From Alphaproteobacteria bacterium (GTDB taxonomy: Bacteria > Pseudomonadota > Alphaproteobacteria > Micropepsales > Micropepsaceae): a stretch of DNA of 18,378 nt. Within the stretch, counting starts at the first letter, position 1. Each line of letters opens with the position of its first letter. The translations under genes and the position numbers were made by a program. The notes beneath the pieces are model-generated. The model ran no database searches. It saw only the letters and a list, made by a program, of their open reading frames with translations, and was not told the DNA's origin. Location of the stretch: assembly GCA_028869355.1 (NCBI GenBank), contig JAGWSK010000467.1, positions 1 to 18,378 of the forward strand, in the 5' to 3' direction. Positions 1 to 6,510 of this stretch are shown here, piece after piece.

Positions 1-359
1 CGACGGATGAACGCCTGAAAACCGTGCTGAACGGCGCCGGCGGCTTTCTCTATTATGTCTCTGTCACCGGTGTCACCGGAACCAAAGCGGTTCTGATCGA
101 TGATGTCGCGCCGGCGGTCGCGCGCATCCGGGCGCAGACGCGATTGCCCTGCGCGGTCGGATTCGGCATCCGCACGCCGGATCAGGCTGCCGCCATCGCG
201 CGCATTGCCGACGCCGCCGTGGTCGGTTCGGCGATGGTTCAATGCATCGCCGGCGCAATTGCCCAGGAACATCGTGGCGATGCGGCCCGCCAGACGCTGC
301 AATTATGCAGGTCACTCGCGGAAGCCGTTCACCACGCCCGGGAACCCTCCACCCGATGA
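1..359 (+). CDS. trpA: Tryptophan synthase alpha subunit, C-terminal part (5' end outside window)
   Basis: TrpA cleaves indole-3-glycerol phosphate to indole and glyceraldehyde 3-phosphate and passes indole to TrpB in the cytoplasmic alpha2-beta2 complex. Only the last 118 codons are present, in the frame beginning at base 3 and ending at the TGA at 357-359. The usual family length is about 270 residues, so the N-terminal half with the catalytic Glu and Asp lies upstream. What is visible is diagnostic: a GGFLYYVS strand followed by GVTG, a VGFGI-R-T-P phosphate-binding turn, and VVGSAMV near the C-terminus. accD follows after 73 bases on the same strand, the usual trp-accD-folC order in Alphaproteobacteria, so co-transcription is likely. 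No frameshift or internal stop is seen. The call rests on family motifs only. Confidence 0.95.
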   Translation, partial: TDERLKTVLNGAGGFLYYVSVTGVTGTKAVLIDDVAPAVARIRAQTRLPCAVGFGIRTPDQAAAIARIADAAVVGSAMVQCIAGAIAQEHRGDAARQTLQLCRSLAEAVHHAREPSTR

Positions 360-432
360 ACAGCCAATCCTGCTCCTCGTCGTGCTACAGTCCTGTTTCC
401 TCCCGAATCACTTCCGCGACCGGGAATTCCAA

Positions 433-1395
433 ATGAACTGGATCACCAATTTCGTGCGCCCAAGAATCAAGGGCTTGATGGGGACGAAGCAGTCCTCCCC
501 GGATACGCTTTGGCGCAAATGCCCCGGTTGTGGCGAGATGGTGTTTCACCGCGATCTGGTTGCCGCGCAGAATGTCTGTCCGCAGTGCGGACACCATATG
601 CGGATTGGGCCCAAAGAGCGGTTCGAGACTTTGCTGGACGACGGCGTACACGAACGGCTGCCGGCGCCGGAGGTGCCTCAGGATCCGCTGCGGTTTCGCG
701 ATGATAAGCGTTACATCGACCGCCTGAAGGAAAACCGCGCGAAGACCGGACAGCACGACGCGCTGGTTGCAGCGAAGGGCACGATCGGCGGGGTACCAGT
801 CGTTCTCGCGGTGCAGGATTTCGCCTTCATGGGCGGATCATTGGGCCTTGAGACAGGTGCGGCCTTTGTCGAAGCGGCGCGTGTTGCGGCCGCCGAGCGC
901 CGTGCCCTGGTGCTGATCGTGTCATCCGGAGGGGCCCGCATGCAGGAGGGGATTCTCTCGCTCATGCAGATGCCCCGTACCACCATCGGGGTGGATATGA
1001 TCAAAGACGCCCATCTGCCCTATATCGTAGTGTTGACCGACCCGACCACCGGCGGAGTCTCGGCCTCTTATGCCATGCTGGGCGATGTGCAGCTTGCCGA
1101 GCCCGGCGCGCTGATCGGTTTTTCCGGACCGCGGGTGATCGAGCAGACGATCCGCGAACGTCTGCCGGAGGGTTTTCAGCGTGCGGAATATCTGCTGGAA
1201 CATGGCATGATCGACATGATCGTGCACCGCCATGAGCTGAAGGGCCGGGTCGCGACGCTGCTCCAGCTTCTGATGAAGCAGCCCGTCTTTACTCCTTCGG
1301 AGCTACGACACGGCGAGCTTGCCGCGCCGGAGCGGCTGAGCCGCGAAGGCGGGGCGGCGCCGGACTCCGCGACGACGGCACAAACCGGATCATGA
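433..1395 (+). CDS. accD: Acetyl-CoA carboxylase carboxyltransferase beta subunit
   Basis: AccD forms the carboxyltransferase half of acetyl-CoA carboxylase with AccA, moving CO2 from biotin-AccB to acetyl-CoA to make malonyl-CoA, the first committed step of fatty acid synthesis. The 320-residue product begins MNWITNFVRP. It carries the four-cysteine zinc ribbon (C30, C33, C49, C52), the crotonase-fold oxyanion region SSGGARMQEG at about 164-173 and TGGVSASYAMLGD at about 206-218. Length fits the family (about 290-320). The ATG at 433 is chosen because homology starts there; the frame is open farther upstream, but that part overlaps trpA and has no AccD-like sequence. A modest GGGAA lies at 422-426. 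The stop overlaps the folC start by four bases (ATGA, 1392-1395), implying translational coupling. The last roughly 25 residues (after LAAPERL) are low-complexity and probably a disordered tail. Confidence 0.97.
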   Translation: MNWITNFVRPRIKGLMGTKQSSPDTLWRKCPGCGEMVFHRDLVAAQNVCPQCGHHMRIGPKERFETLLDDGVHERLPAPEVPQDPLRFRDDKRYIDRLKENRAKTGQHDALVAAKGTIGGVPVVLAVQDFAFMGGSLGLETGAAFVEAARVAAAERRALVLIVSSGGARMQEGILSLMQMPRTTIGVDMIKDAHLPYIVVLTDPTTGGVSASYAMLGDVQLAEPGALIGFSGPRVIEQTIRERLPEGFQRAEYLLEHGMIDMIVHRHELKGRVATLLQLLMKQPVFTPSELRHGELAAPERLSREGGAAPDSATTAQTGS

Positions 1396-2705
1396 CGGCT
1401 GCCGAGGCCAGCGACGCCATCCTGCAAAGGCTTTTGTCGCTGCACCCCAAGCGGATCGATCTGGTCCTGGACCGCGTCCAACGCCTGCTGGACCGGCTCG
1501 GTCATCCCGAACGGCGCATTCCGCCGGTGATTCATGTCGCAGGTACGAACGGCAAGGGCTCGATCTGCGCGTTCCTGCGCGCGATGCTGGAAGGCTCCGG
1601 TTACAGCGTTCATGTCTATACGTCACCGCATCTGGTGCATTTCCATGAGCGAATCCGGATAGCTGGCCGGCTGATTTCGGAGGAGGAGCTGTCGGCAACG
1701 CTGGAAGAATGCGAAATCGCGAATGCAAGTGAGCCCATCACTTTTTTCGAGATCACCACCGCTGCGGCGTTCCTCGCTTTCTCGCGCCATCGCGCCGACC
1801 TGTCGATTCTGGAAGTGGGACTTGGCGGACGATTTGATGCGACCAACGTGATCGACCCGCTGGCCGCATGCATTACGCCGGTGGCGCTGGATCATCAGGA
1901 ATTTCTCGGCGATTCGCTGGCGGCGATCGCCACCGAGAAAGCCGGAATCATCAAGGCGGGACGGCAGGTTATTCTCGGACCGCAGGATGATGAAGCGAAG
2001 GCCGTCCTGATGCGCCGCGCCGATCAGCTCGGCGCGCCGCTTTACGTTTTTGGTGAAGATTTTTCCGGCTTTGCCGAGCATGGACGGCTGGTTTATCAGG
2101 ACTCGGACGGGCTGCTCGATCTGCCGCCGCCGAAACTGCCTGGCCGGCACCAGCTTGCGAATGCAGCAACGGCGATTGCAGCGCTGCGCCGCATCGGCGG
2201 CCGGTATGCGGCCGAGAGCGGCATCGAGTGGGGACTGAAAAATGTCGAATGGCCCGCAAGAATGCAGCGCCTTACCCGCGGGCCCCTGATCGATGCGGCG
2301 CCGGAAGGCGCCGAAGTCTGGCTCGACGGCGGCCACAATCCGCATGGCGGCGCTGTCGTTGCGCAGACCATGGCCGATTTCGAGGAACGCGCGCCCAAGC
2401 CGCTATACGTCATTTGCGGCATGCTGAAGACGAAAGACGCGGTCGGCTATCTTCTGCCCTTCCGCGGCATTGCCAAGCACGCCACAACAATTGCAATTGC
2501 CGGAGAGCAGGCGAGTCTCGGCGCCGGAGCACTCTATGACGCGGCGCGCATGGCAGGACTTGAAGCCTCACCGGCGGACGATTTGCTCGACGCCATGATG
2601 CAGGTCTCGGCCTGGGCTCGCGCGCGCGAAAGCGAGGGATCGCCGCGCATCCTGATCTGCGGCTCGCTCTATCTCGCCGGTCAGGTGCTGCGCGACAACT
2701 CGTGA
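1392..2705 (+). CDS. folC: Bifunctional folylpolyglutamate synthase / dihydrofolate synthase
   Basis: FolC adds glutamate to dihydropteroate and to reduced folates in an ATP-dependent ligase reaction of the Mur-ligase type. The 437-residue protein has the N-terminal LHPKRIDL segment, the P-loop GTNGKGS at 51-57, the downstream TSPHLVHFHERIRI motif, the LEVGLGGRFDATN metal/nucleotide motif, and DHQEFLG followed by EKAGIIK. The C-terminal Mur-ligase domain contains WLDGGHNP. Length is typical (about 420-440). The ATG at 1392 overlaps the accD stop, so translation is probably coupled to accD. The gene ends only 30 bases from the convergent trxA stop, with no obvious hairpin between. Whether both activities are present cannot be judged from motifs alone; most alphaproteobacterial FolC proteins are annotated as bifunctional. 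Confidence 0.95.
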   Translation: MTAAEASDAILQRLLSLHPKRIDLVLDRVQRLLDRLGHPERRIPPVIHVAGTNGKGSICAFLRAMLEGSGYSVHVYTSPHLVHFHERIRIAGRLISEEELSATLEECEIANASEPITFFEITTAAAFLAFSRHRADLSILEVGLGGRFDATNVIDPLAACITPVALDHQEFLGDSLAAIATEKAGIIKAGRQVILGPQDDEAKAVLMRRADQLGAPLYVFGEDFSGFAEHGRLVYQDSDGLLDLPPPKLPGRHQLANAATAIAALRRIGGRYAAESGIEWGLKNVEWPARMQRLTRGPLIDAAPEGAEVWLDGGHNPHGGAVVAQTMADFEERAPKPLYVICGMLKTKDAVGYLLPFRGIAKHATTIAIAGEQASLGAGALYDAARMAGLEASPADDLLDAMMQVSAWARARESEGSPRILICGSLYLAGQVLRDNS

Positions 2706-2735
2706 GACAGCGGTCGCGAGTGCATCCGCAACGCG

Positions 2736-3056
2736 TCAGATCGAGGCGTCAATCCATTCCTTGATTTTCGTCTTGGGCAAAGCGCCGATCTTGGTCGCGG
2801 TCACCTGACCATTGCGGAAGATCATCAGTGTCGGAATCCCGCGCACGCCATAGCGTGTCGGCGTTTGCGGGTTTTCGTCGATATTCATCTTCGCAACAGT
2901 CACCTTGCCGTCATATTCACCGGCAAGCTCTTCGAGCGACGGCGCGATCATGCGGCAGGGGCCGCACCATTCGGCCCAGAAATCCACGACCACCGGCGTC
3001 CGGGAATCCAGAACATCGGCTTGAAAGCTTTGATCGGTGACGGTTTTCTGAGCCAT
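2736..3056 (-). CDS. trxA: Thioredoxin 1
   Basis: This is a small cytoplasmic dithiol-disulfide oxidoreductase, reduced by thioredoxin reductase, which reduces ribonucleotide reductase, PAPS reductase and oxidised proteins. The 106-residue product has the active site W-C-G-P-C with C31 and C34, the buried Asp D25 and the cis-proline P75 in GIPTLM. All are canonical, and the length matches the single-domain family. No signal peptide is visible, so it is cytoplasmic. The ATG at 3056 is preceded by AGAGG about six bases upstream. It lies 46 bases downstream of addA on the same strand, so read-through from the tsaE-addA unit is possible, but a candidate promoter of its own sits in the addA 3' end. 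It converges with folC across 30 bases. Confidence 0.97.
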   Translation of the reverse strand: MAQKTVTDQSFQADVLDSRTPVVVDFWAEWCGPCRMIAPSLEELAGEYDGKVTVAKMNIDENPQTPTRYGVRGIPTLMIFRNGQVTATKIGALPKTKIKEWIDASI

Positions 3057-3087
3057 GAACGCCTCTGTTATGTGTCTTTAGTAACGA

Positions 3088-3116
3088 TATGTAGGAATGC
3101 GATTAGTTGGGGTCAA
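3088..3116 (-). promoter_or_regulatory. Candidate sigma70-type promoter for trxA
   Basis: On the - strand, TTGACC (3116-3111; five of six to TTGACA) is followed after exactly 17 bases by TACATA (3093-3088; about three of six to TATAAT). The -35 lies in the last codons of addA and the -10 in the addA-trxA gap, placing a start site some 25-30 bases before the trxA ATG. The -35 and spacing are good and the -10 is weak. This is a pattern match only; it would let trxA be expressed independently of the long tsaE-addA unit. Confidence 0.35.
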
Positions 3117-6100
3117 GTTGCGCTCCCGTCGCAGATATTGCGGCGAGTTTCTCCATCTCCCGGTCCAGCAATTGATCTGGAAGGGGCATCAGCAGCGCCG
3201 AATCGGTCCAGATAAGCGCGCAGGTAACGTCCTTTCCGGAATAGATTTTCCGCAAGGCGGCGCGATAGAGCGCCATCTGGGCGAGGTAAAGCTTTGGTAC
3301 ATCTGCAGCGCTATCGGGCACGTCGCGATTGGTTTTGAAATCGGCGATCAGCACTGAATTTTCGATGACCGCAAGCCGATCGATCTGTCCGCTGATTCGG
3401 GCATTGCCAAGCTCTGGAAAGCGGGCGGTGACCGCGACCTCAGCCCGGCTGTTCTCGCCGAACAGAGCTGAAAACCGCGGTTCATCCAGAATTCCATGCA
3501 CCGCGTCGACCAGTGAATTCGCTTCTGCACCGGTCACTCCCTGGCGCGCAAGCCATGCGAATCCCGTGCTGTCGCGCTGGGCGCGGGGCAGCTCCGGCAA
3601 TTTTGCCAGCAGGGCATGCACCAACTGCCCGCGGCGAAAGCGGCTTCCGGCTTTTTGGCCCACAGGCGAAGCGCACAATGGCTCTTCCATACCGGGAATT
3701 CGCGATGGCCGGAGCAGGGGTGCGATTGGCTCGGGCGCCGCAGATTGACGCAAAAAAACCGGCATTTGGATGTTGGGTGGATTGCCTGTGGCCGGTGCGG
3801 AGGCGCTGAACGCCGACCCGACGGCGATAACCTTCTCACCATCAATGACTTCCGGTTGGCCAAGCTTGCGTCCGGCGGCGTCCAGCATGGAATACCAGCA
3901 CTCCGGCGCCGGTTCTTTGCGGTTGCCGGTGTGGTACCCGCACACGATCAGCGCGTCGCGCGCGCGGGTCGCGGCGACATAGAGCAGGCGCCGGTATTCG
4001 CGCATTTCCCGGTCATGCGCGGCCGCCTTCGCCGCGCCGACCGCCCCACATTCAAGCTGGGCCGGCATGCCGAAGAAGACGCAGTCATCCGTAAACAGAA
4101 GATTGCCGCGTGCCTCATGGTTCGGCGTTTGAAACGTGTCGGGCAGGAACACGACTTTCGCTTCAAGGCCTTTCGCGCCATGCACGGTCATGATGCGCAC
4201 CGCGCCGCCGGCCTGTTCCATGTCGCGCTTTACTTCGCCTGCACCTTCGGCAAACCAGGCGAGGAACGACTGGAGCGACGGCGCATGCGCGCGCTCGTGG
4301 GCCAATGCGAGCGCCAGAAACTCGTCGATGGCATCATCGGTTTCGAGCCCAAGGCGGGCCACGAGGCGGGCGCGCGCCCCACGATTGAGAATGCGCGAAT
4401 AGAACTCGAACGGCGGCACCTGGTCCGCTTCCGTTAGCGCGCTGACCATGAGCGCGTGTGCATCGGCAAATACCGGCCGATCATTCGCGCGCGCGCAAAG
4501 TTCCTCCCACAGCGTCTCTTTGCGCGGCTGAGCCAGATCGTACAGGTCCTGTTCCGCAAAACCGGCAATTGGCGACTTCAGCAGCGCCGCCAGATTGAGA
4601 TCGTCTTCCGGCAGCAGGGCAAAGTGGCCCAGCGCCACCAGGTCCAGGATCGCGAGCTGTTGGAGCAGCACCATCCGGTCGGCGCCGGCAACGGGCACGC
4701 CACGGTCCAGCAATTGGCGAATCATTTCCTCGCTGAACGCATTCCGGCGGCGCACCAGAATCATGATGTCTCCCGCCGTAACCGGTTTTCCTCCTGGCAG
4801 GGAAATTCCGTCTTTGAGCCAGCCGGCGATACGGCCGGCAATGCCCGCCGCGAGCACGCTGTGCGCGCCCGGCGCAATCGCGTCTACCGGAGCCAGTGGG
4901 GAGAATTCCTTGCGTTCGGGAGACGGCGCCAAGGGCCAGATTTCAACCCGGCCCGCATCCTTTCGGTCGGCGTCGTGTTGGATCAGATCGTGTCCGGAAG
5001 TCAGTCCGTCGCGCGCCGCGTCGGTCTCGAATACCGCATCGACGAATTCGAGAATCGCGCTGGCGCTGCGCCGCGAGATCGCCGGGCGGTAGTCGATGAA
5101 CGGCAAACCGGCGCCGTTGGCCTGTAGTCTGAACCGGTCGCGATATTCGCCGAACGCCGCCGGCTCCGCGCCCTGAAAGCTGAAGATGGATTGCTTCTCA
5201 TCGCCGACCACAAACAGCCTGCGAATCCGCGATTCCGGGCGCGCACCCAGACCGGCAAAGAATTCTTCAGCCAGCCGCGCTACGATCTGCCATTGCTCGC
5301 GGCTGGTGTCCTGGCCTTCGTCCACAAGGATGTGGTCGATGCCGCCATCGAGTTTGTACAGAACCCACTGCGCCGCATCGGCTGTTTCGAGCAGGCGAAT
5401 GGTGGCAGTGATGAGGTCGTCATAATCCAGCGCGGATCGCGCCTGCTTGATCTGCCGGTAGCGGTCGAACACCGCGAATGCAACACGCAGGACCGCTTCC
5501 GTCATGCCGGCGGTGGCGATGCGCCGTTGGTGATCGCCTGCGGCCAGCACGCGTTCTTTGAGTGTTTCGATCCATGCCACTGCGTTCGGATTGGCCTCGG
5601 CCATTTTTTTGGTCACGAGCGCCTTCCGCGGTGTACCTTCGGCCGTGAAAAATGCGTTCCTCAGATGGTCATAGTGATCCGCAGTCATCCCGCCTTTGAT
5701 GAAAGCAGTGAGTCGTTCCGACAATTGCTGGTCGGACTTCTGGCCCTTCGCAAGTAGCGCCGCAGCGATCACGAAGTGCCGTTTTTCGGCTGCGAGCTCC
5801 GCGCACAGCCGCAACAGGACTGCGTCTTCGCTATCGCCTTCTGCAACATTCAGCACCCTCCGCAAGTGGCGGAAGAATCCTTGCAGATTGCCGCCATGCA
5901 TCGACAGCAGATTTTGCAATTTGCCACGCTCGACAATCGCCGAATTCAAAATATCGGCAAACCGCGCGTCATTGGCGCGTGACGCGAGCAGTCCGATGGC
6001 GGATGCGAGAACGGCATCACCGGCTGCTGCTCTCTCCAGGACGAAGTTTCGGGCTTCGTCGAGCGATTGGGCGGCGTCACGGTCATCAATGACAGAGAAT

Positions 6101-6510
6101 CGCGCGGGGATTCCGGCTTCGACCGGGAAACGCCCCAGCAGGCTCTGGCAGAACGCGTGAATGGTCTGAATCTTCAGCCCGCCCGGCGTGTCCAGCGCCT
6201 GTGCAAATAGCCGGCGCGCGAGTTTCAAATCGCTGCATTCCTGCGGACCGGCGCCGATCTCCTCGAGTTGCTCCAGCAATCTGTCGTCCGGCAGCAGGGC
6301 CCAGGCACCGAGCCGGTCGAACAGCCGGCTTGCCATCTCGGCGGCCGCCGCCTTGGTATAGGTCAGGCAGAGAATCCGCGAGACATCCGCGCCGCGCAGC
6401 AGCAGGCGTGTCACGCGATCCGTCAAAAGGCGGGTCTTGCCGGATCCGGCATTGGCCGAAATCCACGCGAAATTTCGGGGATCGGTCGCATCGCGGGCGG
6501 TGACAGTCAT
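3103..6510 (-). CDS. addA: AddA: UvrD/RecB-type helicase-nuclease subunit of the AddAB recombination complex
   Basis: AddA is the motor and nuclease subunit of AddAB, which processes double-strand DNA ends into 3' single-strand tails for RecA, replacing RecBCD. The 1135-residue protein has a complete SF1A helicase set: Walker A ANAGSGKT at 19-26, LTYTKAAAAEM at about 49-59, motif II VDEGQDTS at 396-403, motif III VVGDEKQSIFSFQG at about 434-447, motif V TVHGAKGLE at 775-783 and motif VI YVAATRARD at 844-852. The C-terminal RecB-family nuclease has H965, the GQIDRL motif (D1044) and ADFKTN (D1057, K1059), so it looks active. The ATG overlaps the addB stop by four bases. A strong GGAGGA (6517-6522), six bases from the ATG, lies inside the acidic tail codons of addB. 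Length is typical for alphaproteobacterial AddA. Confidence 0.97.
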   Translation of the reverse strand: MTVTARDATDPRNFAWISANAGSGKTRLLTDRVTRLLLRGADVSRILCLTYTKAAAAEMASRLFDRLGAWALLPDDRLLEQLEEIGAGPQECSDLKLARRLFAQALDTPGGLKIQTIHAFCQSLLGRFPVEAGIPARFSVIDDRDAAQSLDEARNFVLERAAAGDAVLASAIGLLASRANDARFADILNSAIVERGKLQNLLSMHGGNLQGFFRHLRRVLNVAEGDSEDAVLLRLCAELAAEKRHFVIAAALLAKGQKSDQQLSERLTAFIKGGMTADHYDHLRNAFFTAEGTPRKALVTKKMAEANPNAVAWIETLKERVLAAGDHQRRIATAGMTEAVLRVAFAVFDRYRQIKQARSALDYDDLITATIRLLETADAAQWVLYKLDGGIDHILVDEGQDTSREQWQIVARLAEEFFAGLGARPESRIRRLFVVGDEKQSIFSFQGAEPAAFGEYRDRFRLQANGAGLPFIDYRPAISRRSASAILEFVDAVFETDAARDGLTSGHDLIQHDADRKDAGRVEIWPLAPSPERKEFSPLAPVDAIAPGAHSVLAAGIAGRIAGWLKDGISLPGGKPVTAGDIMILVRRRNAFSEEMIRQLLDRGVPVAGADRMVLLQQLAILDLVALGHFALLPEDDLNLAALLKSPIAGFAEQDLYDLAQPRKETLWEELCARANDRPVFADAHALMVSALTEADQVPPFEFYSRILNRGARARLVARLGLETDDAIDEFLALALAHERAHAPSLQSFLAWFAEGAGEVKRDMEQAGGAVRIMTVHGAKGLEAKVVFLPDTFQTPNHEARGNLLFTDDCVFFGMPAQLECGAVGAAKAAAHDREMREYRRLLYVAATRARDALIVCGYHTGNRKEPAPECWYSMLDAAGRKLGQPEVIDGEKVIAVGSAFSASAPATGNPPNIQMPVFLRQSAAPEPIAPLLRPSRIPGMEEPLCASPVGQKAGSRFRRGQLVHALLAKLPELPRAQRDSTGFAWLARQGVTGAEANSLVDAVHGILDEPRFSALFGENSRAEVAVTARFPELGNARISGQIDRLAVIENSVLIADFKTNRDVPDSAADVPKLYLAQMALYRAALRKIYSGKDVTCALIWTDSALLMPLPDQLLDREMEKLAAISATGAQLDPN

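Noticed and set aside
100..432. accD extended upstream to 100
   Set aside because: The frame is open, but this part is trpA read in another frame, arginine-rich and unlike AccD; the family N-terminus begins at 433.
1623..2345. 240-codon - strand frame opposite folC
   Set aside because: It lies wholly within clearly coding folC, with composition typical of a shadow frame.
3616..5127. Long + strand open frames of 273 and 223 codons opposite addA
   Set aside because: They are antisense shadows of a GC-rich coding gene with no recognisable domain or ribosome site.
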